Shown here one piece after another: positions 20,350 to 34,559 of a stretch of 64,000 nucleotides of DNA. The position numbers were made by a program, and so were the translations under genes. Location of the stretch: positions 30,927,712 through 30,991,711 of the forward strand of contig NC_030679.2 in the NCBI RefSeq assembly GCF_000004195.4. Reading direction: 5' to 3'. Positions within the stretch are counted from its first letter, which is position 1. Each line of letters begins with the position of its first letter. The DNA is from Xenopus tropicalis. Taxonomy: Eukaryota; Chordata; Amphibia; Anura; Pipidae. The notes beneath the pieces were generated by a model. That model had not been told where the DNA came from. It saw only the letters and a list, made by a program, of their open reading frames with translations, and searched no databases.

Positions 20350-23300
20350 ATGGAGTTTAGTAAAGCTACTGTAATTCTCACCGTTTGTACTTGGAGACCC
20401 AACATTTCATTCCATCGACCAAATTTACTTGCTTTTCAATGATTTGACTGACCAATGATTTTTGTGTGGGCCACAGCAGCGATCATTTTGACTGCTTACA
20501 ATAAATCACATACTGGATGACTGGCCTACAAATGTCCCAGTGTAGGGATGAGGCCATTAGCCAATGTGAAGGAAAATAGGGAAATACTTCATAAACCTAT
20601 TTGTCAAGATGTAACCCATAGGCTTTGCAGAAGTATCAGCCAACACAAATTCTATTGATGCCCTTCTATAGACACCTAATATACTGTTATTATACAAGGT
20701 TCAGTTATTTCTTAGGTTTATTTATTTTTTTGTAAATCTTTTAGGCCATAAAAAGATAAAATAAGCAGATGGTTAATTTTCTTCCGCAAAGTCTATTAAT
20801 TAGTGTGAAATGTAACATATATGTTTGAATGCTATAACACATGGTATGGTTGAAAGAGGTAATGGAAAAACAAGAGCAAAGATTACTTTAGGTCTAGCCT
20901 CTATAAGCAACCTATTATTACATTACTCCATAATTCGTTTAATATAATTCTCATTTCCATAGCCATTCTTAAACAATGCAAAATGAAACCTCCAACTCCA
21001 TAAAAATCTGGAGATAAAAAGCAAGTAATTATTTACCTGTCACGAATGAGCAGCCACATAAATAATTCTGAAATATCGGTGGTAAACAGAGATCACTTGG
21101 CTTGTTGAGTCAGGCACTGCATAGCTAACAAAGAACCCATGTTAATATTACATTTCAATCCTGTTAGTTTTGGGAAGCGTTACCCAATGTGAGTTGACTA
21201 GGCTCTTTGAATAAAAACACCTAAAGGCTCATTTATGATTTCAGCACAGTGTTCCAAATAAACTTTTGGACGCAATGTCCATTTTTTTGCCACAATGCAG
21301 TGCTTTTTTTGTATTTACGGTCATATATGAGACTTTTAAACTCTTGTAGGGCCAAAAGGCAAAAAAGACTTTATGGGCTCCTATATTTTAATTGTGCTAT
21401 CAACTGAATTACAATTCCCTGTCCTCCTGATAGCCTTTGCTTGTCTGGTGGGTTCAGGTTGTACCTCATCAAAACTAATGGGCTGCCTATTAAGTCACTA
21501 ATAATAATTAAGTATTATTATTGTTGCTGTATTGCCTTACTTAACATAGATTCTGATGCTCTTCCTTGCTACAAATGCTATCCTGTAAGAGCCCAATCCA
21601 TGTGTAGTTCAGGCGACTGTCTCAGCTTGAAGTCCCTCAATACAGTCCTGTTGCCAGTATAATACATCAACCCAGGAAAATGCAAAGTGGGAATGTGCTT
21701 GGATTTAGAGAAAGAAGGGGGATAGAAAATTGTTAGGCACCCTTCTATGATTATGATCATTTACCTCTTACCCAAGGCCTACACTTGCTTTCTTCAAAAA
21801 ACATACCAGCCCAGGGTAGTTTTGTGCACAGGTCTGTGTAGGGGATACCTGGAAGCAGTGAAAGAGGTAGCAGCAGGAGACTACCCCATGCTAGATTTTT
21901 TTAAAGAAGAGGAGCCCCAAGCCCAGGTAGGGGGTTAGTGATTATAGTTACAATGGGGTCCTTAACAAATTGACACCCCAGTTACTCTACCTTGCCTTTA
22001 CTTCCTTTCTCCTTCAGTAAACATTGCATTGGCCAAGCTTCAATGTAAGGAAGCACTATAAATAAATGATTTCAATATCATCATTTAGTCTCTCATTTAG
22101 TCCCTCGTTCCTAATATGTTTAAATGTCATTTGTCAGACCACAAGAATCATCCCCGGCAGCACATAAAATGCATTTAATTGCTTGCACTTTTTCTTGATA
22201 GCCTTAGGATATCATTTAAAAATGAAAAATTAAAATAAATAAGGAAAATCCCATCTGGTATCATTTTGTTTTTCACCCCATCTTCTAATTACATAAATGG
22301 AACGCTAACATTTAAATATAGGATATTGGTAAAAAATGGCCTTACTGTCATAACAAAAGAATGCTAATTATGCCCAAAATCAGTATGTACTTAAGTGGAT
22401 TTGTTCTTGCTTTTGATTCAATGTTTTTTCTATATGCACACTAGCTTCTTACACTTACCAAAGACTTCACAGAACTCTGAATAATCTGGTTACTAGTGGT
22501 TCTTAAAACTCTGGATTCTCTGCCAACTACCATTTGACTCCTAGATGGAGCTATTATAGGAGATAGCACTCAAATTGGTTAGTCCTACCATGCGGATCTT
22601 CTTCTGCTTCTGTAGTCTCCAGCCTGTTTAGCACCATCCACCAAGTCCAGCAAGTGAAGGAAATCACCTGATATCCCTGGCCAATAGTAACTCACAGCCT
22701 CCCACAGGAAATGTCTATCCAATGTACAGCACCAAGCCCACAGCTGGAGTTAACCCTTATTAGGTAGAGGAAAAACACTTAGCGCTACACAGTACAATGG
22801 TATCTTCAAAAAGTGATAGTTATAGTTATGATTGTATGCTGGAATACTTTTCCTGATGTACTCTAATGCTTTCTGTTGAAAACAGCAGTGAGTATATGAA
22901 ATGAAAAAAACTGATTATACAAGCCACCTGACCCTCTTGTGTATCTTGCTTTTGTAAAGGCCAAGCTCCAGAGATGGCAAGAGGCTCACTGTAGATCACT
23001 GTTACAGATTTAGGGGATCTTCCTCCTACAACTCAAATATATCATTTTTACACCACATCTCATGTTCTACCTTCCAGGTGTATATAGAATAGAAAATAAG
23101 TCTTCTTTCCTAGTCTCACCCTAACTGGCCTTCAGCCTGAGCCCCACCTCTCAATGCACCAAGCCCCCCAGTTTGATATACAGGTAGGACTACCCCTGGA
23201 CCAACTCTGATGCTGACAACTAAGCTGCCACTAGGTCGCGCTTGCAATGCCCCTGATCTGGCATTTGAAAAAATACTACCTTTGGAGACTGCATTCTGGT

Positions 23301-23690
23301 TTTTATTATAGTACATTTCCAGCTCTGAATTCAGACATCATGATCTTTATAAAATATAAATCTACACCCATTCATTCTCAAAGATGTACTTTTCATCTAA
23401 AACTTGGGTCCAAGGTGCATATGTAGTGAAAGCAAACGTAACTTTAATTACAAATATATGAGCCCCAGCGTGCAATGTACACATAAAAATAGGGCATATC
23501 CATTTTTTTGGTATAACTTTGGCTCTTTCCCTGGGAATGCTAACTTAACCTGGTGTTAGCAACAACCTAATGTTTGATCTGATAAAAAATGAATAGTGGG
23601 CCACAACTTTTCTGGTTTTGTAAACCTTTTTCTACAAACAAATCTTTAACAGTTAGGGCTCAACATCACTGTGTTATAGGCTTCACCACC
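20350..23690. other. 3.3 kb single-copy DNA, no gene seen
   Basis: There is no coding or RNA feature I can support. AGGCTCATTTATGATTTCAG near 21225 resembles a lone MITE end. All longer open frames are short and overlap antisense ones. Confidence 0.45.
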
Positions 23691-23691
23691 C

Positions 23692-24023
23692 TGTAAGGAG
23701 GTAAAATAAGATTTATTTCAAATGTATATAGTTAGACTGTAATTAGTTCACTAGGTAGCACTAACCCCTAAGGTTGGGGACCATGGCGGGGGGTCCCTTG
23801 GGGGGGCGGGCCCTGCACCCCCCCAGGTCAACCCTGTTTGTGTAACTGATAAAATGCTGGACAGCTGGCACTGGTCTGCCCCTGTACAATCTGTTAAATA
23901 TGTTGAATAAAGTCTACCATGATTCAGTAAATTTACTGGTGCTATTCCTAATTCTTATAGCAAAGGCCTACCCCAGCTGGCCCCCTGGCTGGGAGCATAC
24001 CAGTCATGGGTACCCACTTTACA
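23692..24023 (+). mobile_element. Possible solo LTR
   Basis: TGTAA opens and TTACA closes a 332-bp segment. Inside are a GC-rich G/C-tract block (23785-23828), an AATAAA signal at about 23906 and CCATGATTCAGTAAATTTAC after it, the order expected of an LTR. I found no target duplication beside it, so the ends may be wrong. The G runs at 23788-23810 could form a G-quadruplex. Confidence 0.3.
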
Positions 24024-24559
24024 AGCTGTTGTATTAGTATCTGAGTGGACCTACATAGTTTTCTGTTCCAGATATTAAACTTGCCAGCTTAGCAGAAAGC
24101 AGATGCAGAAATATGGTGTTTGGACCAATATGTCCTTGTACAGGTATGTTCTTTACTCTGCACCAGAACTTCTCCAGCCTAATGATCAACATAACATCTT
24201 CACCACTTGCCACAAACCTGTAAGACATAAAGAAAAAAGGTGGCTCAAATACCAGGGCCTAATAAAGTATTACAGTACATTTTATCATAAAGTCGGCATT
24301 TCTCTCTGTGCATTTTCAATATGCTCCTACAGATGAGGAATGGATGTCATTTAGAGTAGAACGCCTAGAACCAGTTAGTGGCATGGAAAGGTGCAAGGGC
24401 AGTGCATGGTGTATTTCCTTACAACCGGCGGCAAGTTAGGGGCTGAAGGTAGGCACCACAGGTCATATGATAATGTCTTTCTCTAAAGGGGTATTCATTC
24501 CCCAAAGGCAGATGAACATTTCTCACACCCTGCTGAGTAATGTCAGTGTTTAAAAAAAT

Positions 24560-24780
24560 GGTTTTTAAATGGGATGCTTTTCTTTACGATTCAGCGGGCA
24601 GGCACTGAGAATCAGTGGGAACCCTCGAGGTACAGAAAGAACGGAAAAGGAGGGGGCTCTAATACTTGGGAAATTAACTTATTCATTTCCTTAGCTATGC
24701 AGAAATGACTGTGCAACCTGCCATCCTGGAAACAGAAGTGGTCAGACTGTGCTGCAGTGTAATCAACAGCGATGCCTAAA
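24560..24780. other. Possible conserved non-coding block
   Basis: Balanced, non-repetitive sequence with GGGAAATTAACTTATTCATT and ATGCAGAAATGACTGTGC, flanked by AT-rich filler. It is called from texture only. Confidence 0.2.
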
Positions 24781-27039
24781 AAGAAGTTGCATTTACATAA
24801 AATACCATGTTTAAAATGATATTATATATTTTATATATGCCATTTTACAATGTATAAGAGTAACTAAGTTGCTGGGATCGCTCGTTTGCTACACGTATAA
24901 GACTGTAAGTTTAGCCTCCCTTCTATACTACTTTTCATGAACATTAGGCACCATTAAGGGCATATTTAGATTTCAGAATAGAAAATATATGAAGAATATT
25001 TGGCCAGGAGTATTTTAGGCATAAGGCAAGGTAAAAAGCTTTCCTCAGGTGGCACTTTATCAGGGGCAGAAAATAGCTGCCACTTTTAATATTAAAAGGG
25101 ACATTTCTCTTTTTTTACTGGAAGTTTGGCTCTATCAACATAGATAGCAGAATTGCATTATCTGCACTAACAATGCAGCCTCCCTCACCCCTCTCTGAAT
25201 ACAAAAGTGGAAGCACAGGAGGTCTGTCAATAGGTGCACCTCAAGCAGCAGCTGACCCCTGAACCATAGTTACTCTTCTATACTTTCAGGGTTACAAGAC
25301 AGAAAATAAGCATTTACCTCACAATTTCACCCTAACTGAGCAAATATCAATGCTTTAAGCTGCACTATAGGTGCCAACTCCACAGTTTGATAACCACTAC
25401 TCTAAAGTTTCACAAGCTTACCCTTGGTGCAAAGGTTTACCCTGCACATCTACTGACCACTACTGCTGTGAACTATATTATATCTATACATAATTTATGG
25501 CTCATGATGTGGTGTTTACACTAATGTATCCACCATTTATGCAATTTAGGTAACAACACCTATTTTTATTCCTTCCAAACCTCACTGTCTTCTATCTTCC
25601 ATGCAATGATCTTTGTCACTTCTTCTGCAACAGTCTCTCTGTACCTTTGTGTACCTTATCAGCTTCCATTCTCTAGTTCCCTTTTTTCACTCTTGTTCTA
25701 TCTCACCCTTTTGGGAAAATAGCAGCTACAATCCAAATTGTAGCATTGCCAGCAAATTGAATGGTGCAGAGATGTATAATGCCCAGTCTTCATTATCCCC
25801 CGTCCTATAATTCCTGCTCACTCATTATACTGCAGGCAAGTTCTATTCACTGGAATAGTTTTGGATGACTTGATCAGAGTTATTATGTAATCATGTTTTA
25901 TTTATAAAATGCCAGCATATTTTCCAGCATAAAACAAAAAAAGGGGGAAGGACATTCAAGAAGAAAAATGACAGCAACTATTTCAAACATAGAAAGCAAT
26001 TCCTAGATTTCATTATCTGCCATACACCCAATGGTCCAAACCTATGGAATGTAAGTGGAAAACACTACTGTTTTGGTCCTTTCGCTTGCATTGTGTGTCC
26101 TTATAAAACGCTTGAAACATCTTTGCTGGCATAATAGCACAGACAGTCTTATAAGGTCTAAGGCAATTAGTAACAACAAAACACTGGGCTTTCAGTTGCA
26201 CAGATCATGTCAGAAATGATGTAGCAGGTGTCAGCAAAAGATTCAAGGTGTGTTATATTACACAGCACTGAAGATATCATCACAAAGAAAAATAGCTGTG
26301 TCATATGTAGAAGAGTAGGTATCTCACCTTCCCCTCTGAGTGTCAGTTCTCAAATATGGTATGTCTGGCCTTACACATTACCGCAGTGCTTGAATATTCT
26401 TTTGAGTGCAAGTCCCTTTCATGATAATTATATACGGGGTTACTTTGGGGATTTATTGCACCATATCACCATCTTTATATTTTTGTTTAATTTACTAGTG
26501 TGTCTCCGCTGATCTATATTTTAGGAATCTCATTGATACAGGGATGTTAGGTGGTGACCCCACAGTGGTATAAAAAGTAAGGGGCAGGACTCTTGGACTG
26601 CTGTCATGAATGAGAGTAAAGGGTCATGGTACATTTGCCTGGAACTACAAACTATAACATAATAGGACAACTATATGATCAGAAAGGGGGTTGCCAGGCC
26701 ATTGAAGGCAAGGCTAAAACTGCAAGATGAGTCGGTAGACATTCCTAGAAGTTCAATGGCAATTCATCAACATTTAGAGACAACTAGGTTACCAAGCCCA
26801 GACTATAACACATTTTACCTTTACTGAATGCTGTATTTACCTATATGCAAAATATAATTATACTAATCAGCCTACAGTATGAGTTGTTTATTCTGTGACG
26901 CATTTCTGCATTTCAGCCTCCAAGAGTTGCAAACTTCATTTACTGGAAGACAGCACCTGAAAAGGGTTAAGATTCCCTCTATCGTTTGCTCAAGTACTAA
27001 TAAGCTAAGAGGGCTTTTCTGGCAGAGTACATATGAACG

Positions 27040-27310
27040 CCACTTCCGCGTGATTTAACTGCAGAAAATGTCAGCTTTAAATAAATGATAAACACCATTA
27101 AGGCAGACATGGGAGAGGACCACATCTCATCAACATTATTCTGCCCTACATGGCCTGTCCCCTCTCATTCTCCCTCCCTTCCTTCACTATTGCCTGGCTC
27201 TCTCTCCTACGGGATGGGTGGGGGAAGATCTTTAAAGGTCAGAACTGCCATTTCGGCTATGCTTGCCAGCAAAAGGAAAGTGCATGGAAATTGGAGATTA
27301 AACTATGTTA
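27040..27310. other. Possible conserved non-coding block
   Basis: Dense, non-repetitive sequence (for example GATTTAACTGCAGAAAATGT then TTTAAATAAATGATAAACAC) beside a long pyrimidine-rich tract (27145-27210). It is called from texture only. Confidence 0.2.
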
Positions 27311-28739
27311 AAAAGGAAGCTTAACCTCTTATTTTATGGAGAGACTCAGGAGAGAATTTAGGGGCTATATATTTACTGTATAAGTCCCCTTTTCCAGCAG
27401 AGGTGCTTGCAGTGTCTACTCACAAAAAATGGAATTGACATAAGAGAGGTGGATCTTTAGTTAATCACTCAATCAAAGGGACATAAAGGAAGATCGTGCT
27501 CCCTCAGCATCAAGTTTCCCCATGTACTTTCACACTGCACAGATGATAATGTCTTTGCTCCTAAAATGCCTGGTCATACTGTAACTGTGGGGCTGAAGGA
27601 TACATTTATATTGGACAGGAAAGCAGTTTAATGCACAAAAAACATGTGTACAGTTGTTTAATTGTATTGAACTTGCTCCATAACACAAGAAGGCTGTCAG
27701 GGGATTCAGGGAGTTGCATGGCCACTTACATGACCACAGTCTTTGGCCATAGTCTTATTCTGGCCACAACTGGAATTCAATCAAGGTTCAAAACAGGGCC
27801 AGGGGCCTTGTGGTCAAATAATTTTATTATCTGTCACAAAGGAATAATGAAGTCTAGTGTTGAGGGGACATCGTCAAAATTCATTACTCCAAAACCGGAG
27901 GACATGGAAAGATTAACTGGGTTGGCTACCATCAGGAATTACAGGGCCCCATAGTTAGCAGCAAAAACCTCCACCCCAGGGGGTCCCATTTATTGGCCCA
28001 TTGGTTACTTGGAGGTCAGAGGCAAAAAGTAGAATGGGGTTCCAATGAATAAAAATGTCCCTCACATACACATGACCATGCTCATGATCTGCTCTGTTCC
28101 CACTCATTATGGCAAAATCCTGCCCATGATGCACCTGTACCCTGCCCACTTCCCCCTAAGCCCTGCCTCTTTGTGGCCTGCCAACAGCATTTTAACATTT
28201 CTTTTTCCCTCCCTACCATTGGGCCCTTGACTGCAGTACCATCAGCATGGCCGCCATCAGAAACTTTGGTGCCCCATACAATCTATTTATATGGGGTCCC
28301 CTATGAACACAAGCGAAAAACCAACATTTTTGGTCACACCCCTTGTGTGTTCTGCACAAATGATCAACTAGCCGGTAGGTAGGTTTTGCACAAATCATTT
28401 TACTGAAAAACTGGGTGTAACTACAGAGGAAACAGATTCTGCAATTGTTGGGAGGGGGCACAAGAATTATAGGGGCCCCCTGTGGGAATTATAAGAAGTT
28501 GCAATATATGTTCATAGAAAATGTCTTGTTCCCAAAGTTTGGGGCCCAATTATCTTGCTGTGGGGCCCATTCACTGCTGAAAAGTTCATGTTGCAGATAG
28601 CACATATCATTTAGTAAATCATTTAGCTTCATTTAGAAGTAAAAGATCTTACTGTGGTGCCAAAAAACTAGTCATTCCATTGCTGAAAAGTTCATGTTGG
28701 AATTAGCTCCCAATATAAACAGCTGATGTTATGCTATAA

Positions 28740-29047
28740 CAGTGATCCCCAACCAGTGACTCGGGGCAACATGTTGCTCCCCAACCCCTTGGATGTTGCT
28801 CTCAGTGCCCCCAAACCAGGGAGTTATTTTTGAATTCCTGACTTGGGGGCAAGTTTTGGTTGAATAAAAACAAGATTTCCTACCAAATAAAGCCCCCTGT
28901 AAGCTGATACTGTGCATAGAGGCTGCCTAATAGCCAATCACAGCCCTTATTTGGCACCTCCATGAACTTTTACGATGCTTGTGTTGCTCTCCAAGTCTTT
29001 TTATATTTGACTGTGGCTCAGGGGTAAAAAAAGGTTGGGGAGCCCTG
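28740..29047 (+). mobile_element. hAT MITE, CAGTGATCCCCAACC family, complete (8-bp TSD)
   Basis: It runs from CAGTGATCCCCAACCAGTGA to GGTTGGGGAGCCCTG and is flanked by the exact repeat TGCTATAA (28732-28739 and 29048-29055). It is non-coding; the antisense open frame at its left end is an artefact. Confidence 0.9.
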
Positions 29048-29055
29048 TGCTATAA

Positions 29056-32000
29056 TAAGCTGTTCATATAAATAGTTCTATTAATGAATGCGCTAATAAG
29101 TCAGTCAGTTAATTGAGGCTCAGTGGAATTTACATGGCTGTATAAGTTATGTAAGTTTGTATAACTTTTAACATAAGTTTATATGTGAGATATTATGGGA
29201 CCCGGACAACAGTACCCACTCTCTAACCCTAATGGCAGCCCTGATCCCCTGTATCCCCTGGGGCCCTGTTGGGAATAACCAGAATGGGACACCAAGTTAA
29301 ATAGCACTGCAGCCCATGGGATAATTTCCAAACAAATGGTATAATCTCCTGTGCATATGTGGCCCATTAAAAAAATCAGCTTGACTGGTCACATAAAACA
29401 CCCAAGACTGGCCAACAAATGACCCAAATCAACGTGCAAAAGAGAAACATGGTATTTTTATTTCAGTAGGCTACCAAACTGATTTCTATAGGCAGTGTTT
29501 CATGAAATATGTATAAATTGCAGTTGGTCTTTGGTGAGGGATGACTTAAGGGTTGATTTATTCAAAGGGTGCAAGGTGTAAACTGTGAAACCAGGCACAA
29601 AGAGCAATGCTGCCTATTTGCACCAACTTTGTTATGCACAAAACGTTTGCACCAGTGAATGGCGCTCATCCAGCCATAGCTTGTGCCTACTATATAAGGG
29701 GCAGCACATGGTTGATCAATGATTATGCCGATGCTTGCCCCTTTATAGTGCACCCTTTCTAGCGCATCATTAGGTGCTAGGAGCAGTGCCTTTGCATGCA
29801 AGGCATTCATGGGCATTCCATAAAGGACAAGGAAAGACACATTTACAAGGGGGAGGGGTGATTCCAATAAGTTATCGGCAAGGACTTGGCAAAACAGATA
29901 CAGACACATAAAAATACACTCATACATGTGCACACAAACAGCCTTCTACTCATATATATTATATATTATCCATGGTGCATTCATACTCACAAGCATACAC
30001 ATATGTACAAAAGTAATATATTGCTTCTATTTTCCTTGTATTTTTCTGTACCTTGTACAGAACTTGCTGATTACGAATTCAGAGGCAGATACATTAATAA
30101 CAAGTGTTATAAAAAAAAAAAACAAATGTGCCTTTTGCAACCCACAAGGTTGGCAGTGCCTGCAGCCATGTGCTAGGAAGCCTTGGCACCAGTACGCAAG
30201 ACCAAAGAAGGATTGTTCCCAAGGAACGCTGCAAGTTTCAGCATCACTAGCCGCTGTCCATGGTACCACAGATACAAAGCAGCAGCATTTTTTATTTATC
30301 CGGAGTGGCCTTGGGTAGGTTAAAAATGTATAAATACCTCCGGTGTTGTAGCCATAATGGAAGAAAAAGAATGTTAACTGCTCCCTAACCACAGAAGGGA
30401 ATGCAGTGCATTCTGGGTAGACATAAGGAGTTCATAAACTGCTTTTCTGTATGCCCACAATAAATTGCCTGTGTGCCTACCTACAAAGATCAGGAACAAC
30501 AAACTAAGGCCCTTCGTAACATGTTGAAATACAATATATTTCTGGCTCAGCTACTGAGAGGATGCTGGGAGCTGGAGGCAGGGCTGGAGATAGAAAACAA
30601 TACCAGTTCCATACCTGTATATCCCAGAAGTGATGATACCATAATACCATGCAAGAGTGGGATGACACCAAACCTTCTGCATCAAGCAGCTCTGAGGACA
30701 AAAGCAGCCTGGTCACTAAGGGGTCCTGTGCTTTAGTTATGAAAGGGTTAAGAGAAATCTATTTTCAGGCCTTCCTGTACTTTTAATAAAAGTTTCATAA
30801 AACAGCAACACGCTGGCTTGGCATATGTACAGACATCTCTGATCCCAGTGACTCTCAGCTATTCACTGTATATATATATATATATATATCATCTTTTACA
30901 TGAGCAAGCAAGCCTTGGCTAATGTTTCTGAGCCTGCACGATATCAAGTTTGAATGATCTACTACTGCATCATACTGCTGGGCTCTTTGCAAAGCCTCCC
31001 AAACCTTCATGAATTATTTGGCTATATCTGTACTTACTTCTTCTTCTTCAAATCCGACTTCTCTCATATCTTCTGTTCGGTAAGAAGTCTTGAGGATCAC
31101 AGCAAGGTCCCTGATCAGAATACTAAAGTCAACTTCCTTTTTCTCATAAACTCTTTAATCCTGCTCCACTGGACTCTCTGTAAAGAAAATCTTCCCTGAC
31201 AATGAAAATGACCCCAAACGAGGGTAGGTAACTCACCCCTGTTAACCAGACAGACATGAAATCGGTATCCTGCATAGCTTATTGGAAGTTAGTGTAGGTA
31301 ACGCAACCATGTAGTATGCACCTATATGCACTGGCAATTGGAATATGGACTTACAAGTGTCCAATTTAAAGTGGGGGCATACATCTTCCATAGCAGTATT
31401 GCTCTGCTCAAATGTTGCTGCAACTCACAGCATTATGGAAGCTGCATTCAGCAACCATTAAAATGGATTCTTAAAGCAACACTGCACTTTTTTTCTAGTT
31501 CTCCAATGTAAATGGGCCATTCGATATAATGAGAATTGTGCTGCTTGTTGCAACTTGCTATGAAACAGAATCTGGGAAGCAAGTCAGAATTGATCATGAA
31601 CAAATAAGGTCATTTTTTATATAGCTGCATTTCCACTTAATTTGTTTAATCAGACAAATCCCTTTATCTCCCTGTGCCTCAAGTCTAAGATCCCACCTGT
31701 ATATACAGTATATACGATAACCTCTCCTCACCAATCCTCATTTATATATGCAAGCTCTCTGCCTTCCAGAATTGGCATGCAGTCAGTGCAAACCCACCAA
31801 GTACATAACTGCAGCAGATGCCTGCAGAATGAAATGAAACTTACTAGTCCATGCTAGAGATATAATGCAGAATGCCTCTGTTTCGTCGCAGCATCCCCTT
31901 AATAAATGCCCCCTACTGTGCCAGAGATATTATATGTACTGTGCTGCATAGATCTAGTAGGGCTATTATGGAACAGAAGAAATGATTATTATAATTATCA

Positions 32001-32224
32001 GCAGCACAGCCTGGGATGCTTTTCTTTAGAGTGGTCTTTATATTATTGTGTTGTGTTGTGCTGCCATCTGGTGGAAGTTCATCAAGCTGCAACACGTCTC
32101 GGTTTAATTTTTTTATGTAAAGTAGTGGTGGTGGTGACGGTGGCATTCTTTGGCCTGATGACAAAAACATTGTTCCTTAATGTTTTTAAATGCCTTATCC
32201 AAAACATCCGCTGGCACTAGAACT
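29056..32224. other. Mostly single-copy DNA, no gene seen
   Basis: Frames of 121-130 codons occur at 29562-30392 on both strands, but they overlap each other antisense and show no domain. Nothing else is recognised apart from the TA microsatellite near 30869. Confidence 0.4.
30869..30889. repeat. TA microsatellite
   Basis: About ten uninterrupted TA dinucleotides. Confidence 0.95.
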
Positions 32225-32470
32225 GCAACCTGGCTTCCGATAAAAGTAAGAAATTCTGCCAAGACCCATTTTTATTCTCAGATGGGGGCTTTAAATGCCT
32301 GCGCTGAAGACAGATTTGCATGGAATCTGGATGGAGGCTCAGGAAAACTTGAGTGTATTTGAAACAGCTCTTTTCATCTGGGGCCAAATGACAGCTTCAT
32401 TTAGCACTGCAATTAACAGGCCTTATCAGCTCTCAATAATAATGTGAGTTATTCTTACAATGAACTGTCT
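32225..32470. other. Possible conserved non-coding element
   Basis: This is the block I find most enhancer-like by composition. It has an octamer ATTTGCAT (32314-32321), a CAATTAAC homeodomain core (32410-32417), a GATA-type TTATCA (32423-32428) and TGACAGCTTCATTTA between them, with no repeat. Binding and conservation are inference. Confidence 0.3.
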
Positions 32471-34559
32471 TCATTCCCAGCTCTGTGCCTTATGGGATAA
32501 CTCCATTGAAGGGGTATATAGAGCACTGTAAATAAAACAAAGTCGCCATATCTTTTGCTAGGTTATGTTTATAATTAATTAAAGGTGCAGTAATGCAGTA
32601 ATGGTAGTTGGAAAGTAAATGTGATAACATAAAATGAATAAAAAATAAACATGTGCGTAAAAAATCTAATTGTCAGTAATGGTTTAAAGTGCAATGGCAT
32701 GTACTGGTCAGTACGATCACCCCTTTGGGGTGAAGCATATATACTAAATAGCTTAATTAATGGTATGTACACACAAAAATGTGTCTTACCTTTTATGCCT
32801 TTCAAAATAACTTTCCAATACATGTTAATAAAAAATGTTTAGTGTTTATTTGTAAACGCAACTGCAAGTGAAAGCAGTATCTGCCTCTCACTATTCCCTC
32901 CACCGCTTGTTCTGATTGCTTGTACCTATGAAACATAGAATTAGGCAGTTCCCCTTTAATAAATACAAACAAACAGGCAATGTAAAGGTTTAAATTTCCA
33001 CAGAAGTGAAAGAGGAGAAATAAGACATATCTTCAATTTAATAGTAACTAAAATCCAATTCAGTTGAACTATAAATACAGGAACAGACAAGACATTTCTC
33101 TGTATAATAACCTAATAGGATACATTTGCTGAAGACAGATGCTGAGACGCAGGTTTCCCAGGGTTCAGGTAATGCAGGTCAAGCTATCATAGCTTTTAAA
33201 TAAACCTCCCCTGGATAATGGTCTTGGTATGCCCACAGGAGCAGGAAACTGATGGTGCAGAAGTGATGTCTTAACAGGATATCACTTCTGCAAACCATCG
33301 GCTTTGGGGTTGTTAATCTACTAGAAACCACAACTCGGGAGCAATTGACCAAAAAATATGTTTACTTTTGGCAGCAGCACAGATCCATAACTCCTCCTCT
33401 GGGCTTTGTTTACTTTGTTTGGCGATAAATATCTTCTTTAACAAATCTGGACCATCGAGTCTGGCCTAATCACTAGATAAATACGGTACTTCTCATGAAA
33501 AGAAAGAAGGATACGGAATATTCATTTCACGGAGAAATGGTATTAATCATACATACATATATATATTCATGAGCAGTGAGATGATAATTAAGCAGTCTGT
33601 ATCTTTTTTAGAGAATGTTATTAATATGAGCGTGATGCGTGAACTATTTGCAATCACTAGCATTACAAGGATCCACAGGTCAAACATTGAAGAAGTAATT
33701 GAGAGAGCATTTATAAATTGGGGTGAAAGTTGAGACATCTTATATTAAGTTGCCTTCCACAGACCTACAGGATATGTAGAAAAAAATGGAAGCATTTCCC
33801 AGAATGAGAAAGGCTGAGAAAAATGGATCATTTATGGTAGGAGATCTCATGGGAAAGCGATCATATAAGGCTTGCACCATGCAAAGCTAAAGCCATGGTG
33901 TCCTGTGGATTTGCAGAGACAAAGGAGAATATGAAATCAGAATGGACGGTGGCACCTCTTGAACTTTTGGGTTTCGGGGGAACCAAAGAGGCAACTGCAA
34001 AGCACCACAGACGTATAGGAAGAGTGAGAAATAGTATGGAAAGCAGAAAAAATGAAGGTGGGAGGACAAGATGGTGACAGCAACAGTGCTGGTGAGCCTC
34101 GGACCTACAGAATGGTTTTCTGATGTTTCAAAGTAGGTGAATAATAATATTTTATAAACATATTTCATCAACATCTAATTTGAAATCATAGACAAGAAGG
34201 TATTTAAGCAGCTTGAGCAGATGAAAGGATTAATAGCCAAATTAGAGAGTCTTCTTGCCTACTTTGGTCCTAACCTGGTCTACTCCTTGACCCCTCTATT
34301 GCTAGCCTATAAGCTCATTCCTGTCTCATCCATAACGGCCTGTTGGTTCTGTCTACTGATAATCTGACTGTTTAGAGTAAAATATATTTTATGATTTCAA
34401 ATGTTTAGTTCCTTCATGCATTTGTCTCCAGCGCTTGGTTTTATGATATGATAGGGTTAAACAAATACAGAATTGAGCAGTTCACAACCTCAACAACTGT
34501 AAAAAGGCCAGGTCAGCCCAAGGAACACATGGGGTTAAACAATAACATGCCACAACATT
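32471..34559. other. Single-copy DNA with possible TTAA MITE
   Basis: TTAAAGGTGCAGTAATGC (32578) and GGCAGTTCCCCTTTAAT (32946-32962) could be the two ends of a degraded TTAA-type element. Otherwise nothing is recognised. Confidence 0.3.

Larger units (their letters stand above)
24024..28730. other. 4.7 kb mostly single-copy DNA, no gene seen
   Basis: No exon or RNA gene is recognised. About 27950-28500 is rich in CCCC/GGGG words (GGGGCCCCCTGTGGG near 28473) and is probably old repeat debris. Two non-repetitive blocks at 24560-24780 and 27040-27310 are listed separately. Confidence 0.4.

Noticed and set aside
29562..30392. Open frames of 121-130 codons
   Set aside because: They overlap antisense to each other and show no recognisable motif.
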